From Litoreibacter janthinus (GTDB taxonomy: Bacteria > Pseudomonadota > Alphaproteobacteria > Rhodobacterales > Rhodobacteraceae): DNA of 64,000 bases. Location of the stretch: NCBI RefSeq assembly GCF_900111945.1, contig NZ_FOYO01000001.1, positions 3,479,751 through 3,543,750 on the forward strand, in the 5' to 3' direction. Made by a program: the position numbers and the translations under genes. This document shows, one piece after another, positions 34,690 through 44,193 of this stretch. The notes beneath the pieces are model-generated. The model saw only the letters and a program-made list of their open reading frames with translations. It did no database searches and was not told where the DNA came from. Every line of letters starts with the position of its first letter. Position 1 is the stretch's first letter.

Positions 34690-35169
34690 TTACAATAGAA
34701 TATCTTCGACCAGCAGCGAAAAGAGCTGGCTCTTGCCGCTGACTCCTGCCTTTCTGTAAATAGCCGTGCATTGTGCCTTCACTGTCCCAACGCGCGTTTG
34801 CCGTAAATCTGCGATTTCGGACAATGACATACCCTTCAGCACGAACCATGCGACTTCAGTTTCAGCGTTCGTCAGGCCAAGCTTGGCAAAGTAGTCTTCG
34901 ACCACGGATGCGAACTCACCAGATGTGAGACGTCGTGCAGTTTCGGCGCGGTGCGTGGCGCTTTGGGCGACCAAAGCCAGACGGATGCCAAGTACGGCCC
35001 CAAGAATTAAGCCGACGCTGGCACCTGCTTCGACGAGTTCGCGTGCATTCCACCGGAGCGGAACCGATGGAATACCCAAAACAGAGGCCACGATCTCCCA
35101 AAGGAAGTAAGCACCGCATAGACCTTGAATAATGACGAGGACCCACACGATCCAAGGACGGGTCAGCAT
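34690..35169 (-). CDS. Membrane-bound LuxR-type helix-turn-helix regulator
   Basis: A protein of about 159 residues with two membrane helices (about 8-28 and 48-70), a short linker and a C-terminal LuxR/GerE HTH: LTNAETEVAWFVLKGMSLSE, then TRVGTVKAQCTAIYRKAGVS. Such membrane LuxR proteins probably respond to envelope signals. ATG 35169 has AGG upstream; a GTG nine codons earlier is possible. It is in line with two secreted-protein genes upstream. Confidence 0.82.
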   Translation of the reverse strand: MLTRPWIVWVLVIIQGLCGAYFLWEIVASVLGIPSVPLRWNARELVEAGASVGLILGAVLGIRLALVAQSATHRAETARRLTSGEFASVVEDYFAKLGLTNAETEVAWFVLKGMSLSEIADLRQTRVGTVKAQCTAIYRKAGVSGKSQLFSLLVEDILL

Positions 35170-35222
35170 AGCTTGACCTGCGCAATGCTGCGCCACGTTT
35201 GATTTTTTGACATCACGTTGTT

Positions 35223-35609
35223 TTAGCCGTTCCCGCCAATGCCACCGCCGCCAGTCCCGCCACCAGGGGCGCTCCCGTCAGGTGTAGCAGGCCCTTTTGG
35301 CCCGGGCTTGCCACCTTTAGAGCTTGTCGGGCGAGCCGGAGCACCTGTTGACGGAGAGGTCACTGCAAAAGTCTGGTCGCGCAAGATCTCACCCGACGTT
35401 CTGTTTAAAACAACTTCACGCTCGTTCGTTTCACTTTGTGCAGTAATCACAATGCGCCCGAGCCAAGATCTTCGAACCTCTGTGACCGTGTAGCCGTTCG
35501 ACTGAAGCCGCGCGACAACTGCGTCGGCGACAGTGTCCTGCGCGTATGCTGCGGAGGTCAGGCACAAGACTGTCAAAATGCTTGCCGAGGCCAGTAAATT
35601 CCACTTCAT
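35223..35609 (-). CDS. Secreted PepSY-like protein with Gly/Pro-rich tail
   Basis: A 128-residue protein with a clear signal peptide (MKWNLLASASILTVLCL, cleavage near AYA-QD). A PepSY-like middle (VADAVVARLQSNGYTVTEV, then LNRTSGEILRD) is followed by a low-complexity Gly/Pro tail. AAGGAA lies 7 bases before the ATG. Periplasmic location is likely. It is part of a leftward run 36101-34690. Confidence 0.75.
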   Translation of the reverse strand: MKWNLLASASILTVLCLTSAAYAQDTVADAVVARLQSNGYTVTEVRRSWLGRIVITAQSETNEREVVLNRTSGEILRDQTFAVTSPSTGAPARPTSSKGGKPGPKGPATPDGSAPGGGTGGGGIGGNG

Positions 35610-35687
35610 GAGTTCTTTCCTTTGGTCGCGTGGTTTGGCTAAGCCGTCACTGCGCAGCATGTCAACTGATACACCGTGGACTCAGGT

Positions 35688-36101
35688 CTAATTGAAGATG
35701 AGATCGCCTTGGCTTGCATGGTTCGGGCCGATCCCCTGAAAGAACAACTGATCCCCAATGAAACGGCGATCATCATCGCTTAGGCTTGAGACATCGATGT
35801 CAGTCAAGGAAACCACCTCGCCAGTGATTGGGTCGACTACGAGAACACCTGCACCCCCCTCTGGTAAGTCGGACGCCAGATCGTATATCTGGGTTCGATA
35901 GCCCTTAGTCGCCGACGCGCCGCCATCGTCATTGCGCAGGCCTTGCGAGTAGGCTTCGGACGCCGACTCTGTAAAAAAGACGGCTTCACCTGAATTTGGG
36001 TCGATAATCAGCATTTCGTCGGCAAATGTGAGCGTCGTAGAGGTAAGGGCCAAAACGGCTGCCACCACATTCATTGCGGACGTGTTGAAAGGGTTGGACA
36101 T
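35688..36101 (-). CDS. Secreted protein with repeated DP-x-(S/T)GE motif, unknown function
   Basis: A 137-residue protein with an N-terminal hydrophobic signal (VVAAVLALTSTTLTFA). Two related motifs, IIDPNSGEAVFFT and VVDPITGEVVSLT, may be an internal repeat. No known family. It is the first gene of the leftward group with the PepSY-like and LuxR-type genes, and diverges from the di-heme oxidoreductase. Confidence 0.65.
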   Translation of the reverse strand: MSNPFNTSAMNVVAAVLALTSTTLTFADEMLIIDPNSGEAVFFTESASEAYSQGLRNDDGGASATKGYRTQIYDLASDLPEGGAGVLVVDPITGEVVSLTDIDVSSLSDDDRRFIGDQLFFQGIGPNHASQGDLIFN

Positions 36102-36214
36102 AGTCAGTTCTTCTCACTGTTAAGGTTTTGAACACGGCTGGAAGTCCCCGTGGCATGTCCCAGTGTTGGACGACTTCAAGCACTTGCGATATTGATCTAG
36201 GGTCGGGTTTTCGC

Positions 36215-36338
36215 GGCCCTAAGCCAAAGTCATAGAGCTATTCTTTGGCGATCTCAGCGGTTGAAACCGCGCAGCCGGAATGGCTAAGAAGCCCAATTTT
36301 TCGAAACGTCAGCTGTCCTATCACTTTGGCTTAGGGCC
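36215..36338. repeat. 16-bp perfect inverted repeat, 92-bp spacer
   Basis: GGCCCTAAGCCAAAGT at 36215-36230 and its exact complement at 36323-36338 lie in the 344-bp gap between the divergent secreted-protein and di-heme genes. The arms could be ends of a small non-autonomous element or a pair of regulator sites. No flanking direct repeat was seen. The rest of the interval must hold both promoters. Confidence 0.65.
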
Positions 36339-36445
36339 ACTCATACGGCCCCTTTGTCCAATAGTGGCGCGCAGAATTTCCCGTCACTTCCTGCGGTCAG
36401 TCGCGCCCTATCAGGGCTCACCCCACCACATAAAATGGACAAAGC

Positions 36446-37945
36446 ATGCGTCAGATTTTTCTTACAGCCTTAATGATGAGCCTCCTGCCAATCGCGGCCC
36501 AAGGAGATAGCGCACCACCACCAGTCGACCAACGCGCGCTCACCCAAATGATCAAAGACGGAGAGGCCGTCGCCGCTTTTCTTGAAGCGTTTGAAGCAGG
36601 GGACAAGCTGACCGAATTCAGCTTTGGCGCAGACCAAGGCGTTGGAGCCTACATCGGCGAAGGACGCAGGTTCACCCGGTTCCCACGTGCTGACCTCAAG
36701 GGGCCAATGGAATGGGCAAGCCATTTTCCGAAACGTGAAGGTGGGGCAAATGCTACGTCGTGCGTCGCCTGCCACAACGCCCCCTTTGCGAACGGCGCGG
36801 GCGACATCGCTTTGAATGTCGTTGTGGACCCGGCTCATTCCGGTGATCCCAGCCAGTATCTTGAACGCAATACCTTGCCGCTCTTTGCCTTAGGCATCCC
36901 TCAAAGGCTGGCAGAAGAGATTACCACCGACCTTTACCTGCAACGTGACGCCGCGCGTCAGGCGGCCTGCAGCAACGGAAAGTCCTCCGCAAAGTTGAGT
37001 TCAAAGGGAGTGGATTACGGAACATTGATCTTAACCCGCACACGCCAGGAGCCCTGCACAATAGAGATCGACAGCGCAGGATTGAAGGGTATCGACTCCG
37101 ATCTGGTGATCAAGCCCTTCGGCTGGAAGGGTAACCATTCCACGATCCGCGCCTTCACGCGCGGTGCTGCCCATAATGAACTTGGCCTACAAGCGGTGGA
37201 GCTGGTCGGCGATCAAGATGGTGATTTCGACGGCGTAACAGACGAGCTAACCGTCGGGGACATGACCGCCCTGACAACGTATATGGCTGCGCTCGAACGT
37301 CCCGTGAGCAAAATGGAACTGGCCGATCTTAATTTGATCGAGTTAAGCGCGCAGGAGAGCTCAGCAATCCTCGCAGGCGAACAGCTTTTCGCTGATGCCG
37401 GTTGCGCAAGCTGTCACACCCCATCAATGCCTCTGCAAGACACAGTCTTCCGTGAACCCAGTGTCGTCGCAGGCTTCTTTGATGTGGCTTTTCCAGATGG
37501 ATCTGACCCGCAAAGCCATGGCTTTACGCAGACCAATGGCATGGCATTTGATCTGAATGGCGATCAACCCAACAATGTGATCACTTTGCAAGACGGAGCG
37601 GCGTATCACCTTGGCGCGTTGGAAATGGATGGAGATGGGCAACCAACGGCGCGTTGGTTCACTGATTTCAAACGCCACGATATGGGACCTGAACTGGCCG
37701 ATCCAAGCGACCCACTTGGCTTAGGCGCTAGCAAATTTCTCACACGGTCCCTTGCAGGTGTCGGGGCGACAGGACCATGGTTACACGATGGTCGCGCCAC
37801 AAGCCTAAAAGACGCCATCATCAGCCACGGCGGGGACGCGAAGGACAGCGCTGTGGCATTTAAGGCCCTGCAACCGCTCGAACAAGGGAAGCTCGTCTCG
37901 TTTCTGGAAAGCTTGACCATGTTCCAAAATCCAAAAGATAACTGA
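36446..37945 (+). CDS. Di-heme cytochrome c oxidoreductase (DHOR/di-heme peroxidase-like)
   Basis: A 499-residue periplasmic protein with signal peptide (IFLTALMMSLLPIAAQG) and two c-type heme motifs, CVACH (106-110) and CASCH (about 319-323). It ends with the peroxidase-like TRSLAGVGATGPWLHDGRA region. The size fits the di-heme oxidoreductase family rather than the roughly 330-residue CcpA peroxidases. A DxDGDxDG loop (DQDGDFDGVTDE) may bind calcium. Substrate unknown; possibly peroxide. Confidence 0.85.
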   Translation: MRQIFLTALMMSLLPIAAQGDSAPPPVDQRALTQMIKDGEAVAAFLEAFEAGDKLTEFSFGADQGVGAYIGEGRRFTRFPRADLKGPMEWASHFPKREGGANATSCVACHNAPFANGAGDIALNVVVDPAHSGDPSQYLERNTLPLFALGIPQRLAEEITTDLYLQRDAARQAACSNGKSSAKLSSKGVDYGTLILTRTRQEPCTIEIDSAGLKGIDSDLVIKPFGWKGNHSTIRAFTRGAAHNELGLQAVELVGDQDGDFDGVTDELTVGDMTALTTYMAALERPVSKMELADLNLIELSAQESSAILAGEQLFADAGCASCHTPSMPLQDTVFREPSVVAGFFDVAFPDGSDPQSHGFTQTNGMAFDLNGDQPNNVITLQDGAAYHLGALEMDGDGQPTARWFTDFKRHDMGPELADPSDPLGLGASKFLTRSLAGVGATGPWLHDGRATSLKDAIISHGGDAKDSAVAFKALQPLEQGKLVSFLESLTMFQNPKDN

Positions 37946-38456
37946 GGTCATCTGACCGTTCGGTACTCACCACCATCGGCAGGATTGTCAGAGTTTCGCT
38001 CAGCGCGCACTCACGGTAGTGCTGCGCCGCTCGGAGACTTTGCACGATCCGCGGCAATGGCAAATGACAAGGCCGTAGTGCCCCAAGAAAATGCCGCCAT
38101 GATGGTCATGGAATTCACGTTACAAAAAAGTTGAAATAATATCGACGGAGTTGGCCACATCGCCCGTAGTAAGGGGAGCACAATCACTAGGAAGCTTGCT
38201 TCATGATCACTCTATCAGACAGTGCAGACAGATTTGGCCTAGTTCGCCAAGTATTCGATTAGAGCATGGCAATTGCGAGATGGGATGGGTTCTAGCAGCG
38301 GTGGCGTTCGGGCACATTGTCATAGCCGTTGTCCGGCACAGATGGTTTCAACGTGATGATGTGTTTGAAAGCATGATGTGAAGCACAACTAGGTGGCACA
38401 ACATTTTCGCCAAACCTTCCCCAAGATATGACGTGAATTTAGGAGCTAGGAAGACT
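37946..38456. other. Intergenic region before the RND efflux genes
   Basis: About 510 bp. A frame at 38151-38381 ends with a hydrophobic stretch (VLAAVAFGHIVIAVV) but lacks start signals and may be a remnant. No repeat or terminator identified. Confidence 0.4.
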
Positions 38457-39581
38457 TTGAAAAAACTGATTGTTGTCATTGCCTCGTTGGGCGTCCTTGC
38501 GGGCTCTTACGGCATCGCATTTGGGGTGCCTGAACAGGTCGCCCTGATATTTGGCAGCGCGCCAGTTGAGAATGCCAATCAGACGCGGGGTAAAAATGCC
38601 GTTCGACGCGGGCCAGGCCGGTCGACTACGGTTGTTCTCGCTCCGCTTGAGGAAAGCACTTACACGCTCGTATTGCGAGCGGTTGGTAGTGCGATTTCAC
38701 TGCGCCGCGCCGATGTGATGTCGACTGAAGCAGGCGAAGTTGTCGAAGCAGCGCTCGAAGCAAATAATCTGGTCGAGAAGGGCGATATTATTCTGCGCTT
38801 AGATGATCGTACCCAGCGTCTGTCCCTTGAAATCGCGCAAGCCAACCGCGATCAAGCGCAGGCTACTGTTACGCGCTATGAAGGACTTCACAAAAACGGC
38901 AGCTCTGTCGTTACTGACGTCGCCCTGTCCGAAGCCGGAGTGGCACTGAGGCTGGCACAAGCCAATGTCGGGTTGGCCGAACTTGCGTTGGAAAACCGTA
39001 CAATAGTCGCGCCAATTTCCGGACGCCTCGGCCTGAGCGACGTCGACGTCGGCGATCGATTGTCGAGCGGTGATTTGATCGTAACGATTGACGAGTCCGC
39101 GACCCTGTTGGCGGAATTTGAGGTTCCCGAACGCTCGATCGGGCTGTTGGCCAAAGGTAAACCGGTTTTCGTGTCAACGCCGACTTATGCCGGGCGCGTG
39201 TTCGAGGGTAGGATCACAGCATTCGACAGCCGCCTCGACAGCGTGACTCGCAGCGCCACGGTCCAGGCCGAAATCGACAATTCCGAAGGCTTGCTGTTGT
39301 CCGGCATGACCTTTGCGACCCGCATGTACGAAGAGACCGCCCCACTCCCCGTCGTGCCATCTACCGCGATCACATGGGACCGCTCAGGCGCGGGTATTTG
39401 GGTTGCGGAGGATGGCAAGACCAGCCGTGTTCCCGTCACCATTAGATATCGCGAAGGCGATCGGGTCTGGATAGAAACAGCCGCATCATTGGGTGCGCAG
39501 ATTGTTGTTGAAGGTGCCTCGAAGTTACGGGACGGCACTCAAATCGCTACGGCACAGCCCCGAGAGGCTCAAGGTTCATGA
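38457..39581 (+). CDS. RND efflux periplasmic adaptor (membrane fusion protein)
   Basis: A protein of about 374 residues: N-terminal signal anchor (LIVVIASLGVLAG), a lipoyl-like half (VVEAALEANNLVEKGDIILRL), a coiled-coil hairpin (about 110-175), and a second lipoyl/beta-barrel part (IVAPISGRLGLSDVDVGDRL). It bridges the inner-membrane pump and an outer-membrane channel. TTG 38457 has AGGAG/GGAAG upstream; GTG 38433 is an alternative. The stop overlaps the pump gene. Confidence 0.88.
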   Translation: MKKLIVVIASLGVLAGSYGIAFGVPEQVALIFGSAPVENANQTRGKNAVRRGPGRSTTVVLAPLEESTYTLVLRAVGSAISLRRADVMSTEAGEVVEAALEANNLVEKGDIILRLDDRTQRLSLEIAQANRDQAQATVTRYEGLHKNGSSVVTDVALSEAGVALRLAQANVGLAELALENRTIVAPISGRLGLSDVDVGDRLSSGDLIVTIDESATLLAEFEVPERSIGLLAKGKPVFVSTPTYAGRVFEGRITAFDSRLDSVTRSATVQAEIDNSEGLLLSGMTFATRMYEETAPLPVVPSTAITWDRSGAGIWVAEDGKTSRVPVTIRYREGDRVWIETAASLGAQIVVEGASKLRDGTQIATAQPREAQGS

Positions 39582-42500
39582 GCATAGAGAAGAGAGCGCA
39601 CAAGGCGGGTTTTGCTGACACTTTCGTCGCGCGACCGATCCTCGGCATCGTTTTGAACCTTCTGATTATTATCGCCGGTCTAGCGGCGTTGAGCAGCGTC
39701 GACATTCGAGAAATGCCCGATGTAGATCGACCCGTTTTGTCCGTGCGAACCACTTATGACGGCGCAGTGGCGACAACCGTCGATACTGAGGTCACGCAGG
39801 TTCTTGAGGACGCATTGAGTGCCCTCGAAGGGATGTCGTATATCGAGTCAACTTCGAGTGCAGGATCAAGCCGCATCACGATTGACCTATCGGACGGAAC
39901 GGACGTGGACATTGCCGCCAATGAGGCTCGCGAAATCGTATCGGACGCACTGCGATCTCTACCCGACGACATCGACGATCCCAGCGTCAGCAAAAGCGAC
40001 AGCAATTCGGACGCGATTATCCGTCTGGCTTTGCTGGGGGACGCCAACTTTGATGATCTTACCAAGATTGCAGAAGGCCCGATCTATGAGCGTCTGTCTC
40101 TGATCGACGGCATCGCTGAAGTCACGGTGCGTGGTAACCGAGCCAACGAATTCCGCGTTGCCGTGAATATGCCGTCGTTGCTGAGCCGTGGTTTGACTAT
40201 CTTTGATGTCTCGACTGCCTTGGAGCAATTGCGCGATGACACAGCTTTGGGTTCACTTTCGACGCAATCCCAGACCCTTTCGTTGCGGGTTGGCAACGAA
40301 GAAGTCACCGTTAAGTCCATCAACGAATTGCCTGTCAACGACACAACGCAAGTGGCCGACGTCGCCTTTGTTCAGTTGATCCCAGAAGAAACGAGTGTGT
40401 ACGCGCGAGTAAATGGCGAAAACGCCGTTGGGCTTGATATCACGCGGCAATCCGTCGGGAATACGCTGGAGATTTCCCGGGACGTAACAGCAGCCGTCGA
40501 TGAGTTGCGTGCTCTGCTTCCCGAAGGTGTGCAGCTTCTTATCACGTCAGACGACGGGATTTTCATAGAAGGGTCTATCAACGAAGTTGTGAAATCCATC
40601 CTGCTGGCGACCGTGATCGTGATCGCGGTCATTTTCTTGTTCCTACGCTCGCCAAGGGCAACGCTAATTCCCGCCATCACGATCCCAGTCGCGCTAATCG
40701 GCACGCTTGCCGCAATTTGGCTAACGGGGTTTTCGGTCAACACCATCAGTCTTCTGGCGCTTGTTCTGGCGACGGGGATGGTTGTGGATGACGCGATTGT
40801 GGTGATTGAAAACATTGTTCGGAAACGTAAGTCGGGGATGGGGGCATTTGCTGCCGCTGCATCCGGTACCAACGAAGTCTTTTTCGCAGTCATATCGACA
40901 ACGGCAACTTTGGCTGCGGTTTTCATCCCGATCTCATTTCTGCCCGGACAGGCAGGCGGCGTGTTTTCCGAGTTCGGCTTCGTTCTGGCGTTTGCCGTCA
41001 CCTTATCGTCGATCACTGCGCTAACGCTCGCGCCGGTTTTGGCTGCTTTGCTAGATCCGGGAAAATCAAAGGCGAATGACCAAGGCACCCCTCCAGGCCG
41101 CCTGTCCCGCAGCTTCGACCAGGTGATTGATTTCGCGATCCGAACACCCCTGCTCATTCTCGCCGTGGCCTTCGGTTTTGCCATGATCGCAGTTGGCGCA
41201 GCGATGACATTGCCCTCGACAGTGACGCCAAACGAAGACCGAGGATTTTTCATTGTTCAGGCACGTGGCGCATCGGACACGACGGTCGATTACCTCGACA
41301 CCCAAGTTCTGTTGGTCGAAGACATTCTTGCCCCATATATCGACAACGGCCAGATCGAAGCAGTGCAGAGCATCATCGGCGTGGGCGGCGGGACAAGCGC
41401 GTTTATCGTCGTGCGCCTACCCGATTGGGCGAACCGTGATTTCACGCAGCAGGAGTTGATCGCCGAGATCAGCGGTCAGTTGTCGACCGTTCCGGGGATA
41501 CAGGTGAGCGCGCGCTCGACCAACAGCCTGAACATCCGCGGCGCAGGTAGAGGGCTCGGGTTCGCAATCACTGGGACCAACCTTGAGAACATGACGAAAG
41601 CCGCCGACGATCTTGTTGCTGCAATGTCTCTAGACGGAACGTTCTCAAACCCGCAACTTTCCAACGACAGTGTTGACGCGCAATTGGAAGTGACGGTGGA
41701 TGATAGCGCCGCGGGGGACATGGGCCTGAACAGTTCTGACATCACAAAGCTTGTGCGGGCTTTGGTGCAAGGCGAGGTGGCCGTCAGCGTCTTCTCGAAT
41801 GACACAGAGGTCGACGTAAATGTCGTCCCGGGCGGCCCACCGATTAATGATCCGTCCGACATTGCTTCCATATCGATCAGGCTGGACAGCGGCGCATACA
41901 TTCCTCTGTCGGCCGTGGCGTCGCTGGAAACGGTTGTAAGCGAGGCACAGATTGAACGGTACGGCGGCGCGTTGGCGGTGTCCATGCAGGCCAATCTCGG
42001 CGAAGGAGTCAATCTTTCTACGGCGGTGGAGCGCATGCGGGCCATTGCGCAAGAAGTCCTACCCGATGGCATGGGCATACTTCTAACCGGCGAGGCCGCC
42101 ACACTGGATGACACTGCGGCTGGCATGTACGCCGTTTTTGGAGTGGCCTTGATCGTTGTTCTGTTGGTGTTGGCTGCACAATTCGAAAGTTTCGCCAGTG
42201 CGCTTGTGATCATGATGACAGTGCCGTTCGGGCTTGCTGCAGCGTTGTTGGCGATTTCCATTACCGGCGGATCATTGAACTACTACAGCCAAATCGGCCT
42301 GGTGATGCTGATCGGTGTGATGGCTAAAAACGGCATTCTGATTGTGGAGTTCGCCAATCAGTTGCGAGAGGCCGGAGAGGACATCGACAGCGCTATACGC
42401 AACGCGATGCACTTGCGCATCCGCCCCGTGATGATGACGATGGTGTCCACGGTGTTTGGCGGATTGCCCCTCGTCCTGACTTCGGGGGCGGGCGCCGAAG

Positions 42501-42667
42501 CGCGCATCGCTGTGGGTTGGGTTATCGTCGGAGGCTTGGGCTTTGCCACGGTGTTCACCCTTTTCTTGACCCCAATCTTTTATCGCTGGATCGCCGTTTG
42601 GGGTTCAGCACCAGGCGCCTCTGCCAAACGGCTTCGGGATGAAACAGAGGCGGTCTTGGGCGCGTAG
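39578..42667 (+). CDS. RND-family efflux pump permease
   Basis: A 1029-residue AcrB-type transporter with 12 predicted helices and two large periplasmic loops. The helix-4 aspartates for proton relay are in GMVVDDAIVVIEN. It is full length. ATGA overlap couples it to the adaptor. No outer-membrane factor or regulator lies next to it, so a shared TolC-like channel is probable. Substrate unknown. Confidence 0.92.
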   Translation: MSIEKRAHKAGFADTFVARPILGIVLNLLIIIAGLAALSSVDIREMPDVDRPVLSVRTTYDGAVATTVDTEVTQVLEDALSALEGMSYIESTSSAGSSRITIDLSDGTDVDIAANEAREIVSDALRSLPDDIDDPSVSKSDSNSDAIIRLALLGDANFDDLTKIAEGPIYERLSLIDGIAEVTVRGNRANEFRVAVNMPSLLSRGLTIFDVSTALEQLRDDTALGSLSTQSQTLSLRVGNEEVTVKSINELPVNDTTQVADVAFVQLIPEETSVYARVNGENAVGLDITRQSVGNTLEISRDVTAAVDELRALLPEGVQLLITSDDGIFIEGSINEVVKSILLATVIVIAVIFLFLRSPRATLIPAITIPVALIGTLAAIWLTGFSVNTISLLALVLATGMVVDDAIVVIENIVRKRKSGMGAFAAAASGTNEVFFAVISTTATLAAVFIPISFLPGQAGGVFSEFGFVLAFAVTLSSITALTLAPVLAALLDPGKSKANDQGTPPGRLSRSFDQVIDFAIRTPLLILAVAFGFAMIAVGAAMTLPSTVTPNEDRGFFIVQARGASDTTVDYLDTQVLLVEDILAPYIDNGQIEAVQSIIGVGGGTSAFIVVRLPDWANRDFTQQELIAEISGQLSTVPGIQVSARSTNSLNIRGAGRGLGFAITGTNLENMTKAADDLVAAMSLDGTFSNPQLSNDSVDAQLEVTVDDSAAGDMGLNSSDITKLVRALVQGEVAVSVFSNDTEVDVNVVPGGPPINDPSDIASISIRLDSGAYIPLSAVASLETVVSEAQIERYGGALAVSMQANLGEGVNLSTAVERMRAIAQEVLPDGMGILLTGEAATLDDTAAGMYAVFGVALIVVLLVLAAQFESFASALVIMMTVPFGLAAALLAISITGGSLNYYSQIGLVMLIGVMAKNGILIVEFANQLREAGEDIDSAIRNAMHLRIRPVMMTMVSTVFGGLPLVLTSGAGAEARIAVGWVIVGGLGFATVFTLFLTPIFYRWIAVWGSAPGASAKRLRDETEAVLGA

Positions 42668-42885
42668 AAAAAGCACTCAATCTCTGGCACTTCCCCTGCC
42701 CCAACGTACCACTGAGTAACGCGCTTCAGATACGCTGCTTCGTGCATCCTGAGTTCCGCCGAAAATTGGCTCGAGAATTCCTGGTTCTAATCTGAAGCTG
42801 CACTTTACTCGCTGCACCCCACGCTTGCCTGAAGCACAGCAGCAAGAGCACTGGTGATGGGCACGAAGACCTGAGCCGAGCATTA

Positions 42886-43121
42886 GCGTCTATGCACGCA
42901 ACCCAGTGGAAAGCCTCTTTCACCAAACGGACCGCGAGTCCCAATCGAAGTCGATCAGATATACCGCGCCGCTGGCCCAAGTCGGGCTGGAATCATCGCG
43001 CAGCACCGTCGGCGCCTCCTATGACAACGCCTCTGCAAAACCGGTGATTGAATTAGTTAGATCAGATGCCATCAATCGCAGAGGGCCCGATCGAGTGAGA
43101 AACCCGATCGAGTCGGCATGA
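42886..43121 (+). pseudogene. IS3-family transposase (OrfB integrase core) remnant
   Basis: The frame reads HQTDRESQSKSIRYTAPLAQ, then GASYDNA and INRRGP. This is the IS3-family OrfB pattern around the second and third catalytic residues (TDRGSQY-SIRYT-RL-, GDSYDNALAE, IHRRGPW). Substitutions (K for L in SIRYT context, KPVIELV for ESVNGLY) and loss of both ends show it is a decayed fragment. No terminal inverted repeats seen. Confidence 0.8.
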
Positions 43122-43338
43122 AACACCACCTTTGCAAAATGAAAATCCTCCGGCCAGAAAAGCAGATCGCGCATACTATAAGCAGTTGGAGACAGACGGT
43201 TTTGCTGTTTGGAAAACGTAACTAACAGTTTGCAAAAAACCGGGATGGTTCATTTGAAGCTGGACGTTCGGCTCCTCATGAGCTGCGAGACAGCTTGATA
43301 AACTATGAAACGACGTCGAATTGTGATAGTATTTTTTT

Positions 43339-43379
43339 GTTCGGCTTAAAAATTTCTATCCCCCGACTTTAAGCCGAAC
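43339..43379. repeat. 12-bp inverted repeat upstream of the unknown two-gene cassette
   Basis: GTTCGGCTTAAA (43339-43350) and TTTAAGCCGAAC (43368-43379) are exact complements around a 17-base loop. A T-run precedes the left arm, but neither strand gives a stem followed by U residues, so it is not an obvious terminator. An operator is possible. Confidence 0.65.
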
Positions 43380-43387
43380 GCTTACCG

Positions 43388-43400
43388 CAAACCGCGTTTG
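43388..43400. repeat. Short palindrome CAAAC-CGC-GTTTG
   Basis: A 5-bp-arm inverted repeat 80 bp before the start of the unknown gene, next to the 12-bp inverted repeat. May be a regulator site. Confidence 0.4.
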
Positions 43401-43479
43401 GCACGATTTTTCTGTAAATTTCTTTTTCGCATATGACCTTGTGGATCATGTTCAGCGCAAAAATTTTTGAGGAGTTGTT

Positions 43480-44184
43480 ATGCCTACATTGACGAGCTGT
43501 ATTTTCGAAAAAAGTTCCTTCACAGGGGCAGCCAATTGTAACAGCGTCGGCTTCCCCGCAAATGGATGGGCTTGGGTGACATGGACCTTTGGCAACCGCA
43601 AAGCATCACTTGCGCGCGTTCGTCAGGATTCGGACATCGTGATCGCCCTCGTTCCGGTGCTTGATACCAGCGCCAATCGGCGCATCCTCGACGCCAACCT
43701 TCCATCGGGAGCCCGACGGATCACTGGCATTCGAGCTGGCATGGTCCCGTATAGCGCCACTTGGGGCGGGCAAAATCAACCAGCCAGACACCCTGCATGG
43801 CGGGTGCTTGTGGATCTGTCATTCCGAGTCAATATTGATCTACCATGGTATTGTTTTGCCGGCGGAAATGATACTGAAGCGACGATCCATTATTACCTGT
43901 TCATTCGCCTCAATGCGAGTGGGAACCTTGTGGCTTCAGTTGATCACTGGGAATGGAACCGGACCGAGGGTGCCGGATTGTGCGGCGGTGAAGTTGCAAG
44001 CCGCCTAAATGCCGGAATCCCTAACGGAGTAGCTCCCCTGCAGTCCGCGCTGACGAGCGCCATTGCGCCATTTTCGACATTCAGTTTCAACGACATTTAT
44101 TTTCTGCCGGGCGACGGCAGAACGTCTGGCGTTGATGACGTGGCTGAAGTTCGCAATGAAGCTGCAATCGTATTGATGAGATAG
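43480..44184 (+). CDS. Unrecognised 234-residue protein, first gene of an accessory pair
   Basis: GAGGAG lies 5 bases before the ATG. The protein has no signal peptide and no clear membrane helix. It is rich in Trp and aromatic beta-like segments (GWAWVTWTFGNRKASLARVR, LPWYCFAGGN, VDHWEWNRTEG), with scattered Cys, and ends FSFNDIYFLPGDGRTSGVDD. The pattern suggests an all-beta soluble protein. No family recognised. It sits between IS3 debris and tRNA-Arg with an AT-rich upstream region, consistent with horizontal acquisition. Confidence 0.75.
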   Translation: MPTLTSCIFEKSSFTGAANCNSVGFPANGWAWVTWTFGNRKASLARVRQDSDIVIALVPVLDTSANRRILDANLPSGARRITGIRAGMVPYSATWGGQNQPARHPAWRVLVDLSFRVNIDLPWYCFAGGNDTEATIHYYLFIRLNASGNLVASVDHWEWNRTEGAGLCGGEVASRLNAGIPNGVAPLQSALTSAIAPFSTFSFNDIYFLPGDGRTSGVDDVAEVRNEAAIVLMR

Positions 44185-44193
44185 GAGAAAATC

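Larger units (their letters stand above)
42668..43479. other. Accessory intergenic region, mobile-element debris and palindromes
   Basis: About 810 bp with no intact gene. It holds the transposase remnant and two palindromes listed separately. Base composition falls toward the right (43200-43479 is AT-rich), unlike the flanking core genes. Confidence 0.6.

Noticed and set aside
33932..34849. A 305-codon minus-strand frame crossing the VOC gene
   Set aside because: Opposite a gene with a recognised fold and good ribosome-binding site; composition rich in Arg, Cys and Trp is atypical.
38151..38381. 76-codon frame with hydrophobic C-terminus
   Set aside because: No ribosome-binding site or family match; may be a remnant but cannot be supported as a gene.
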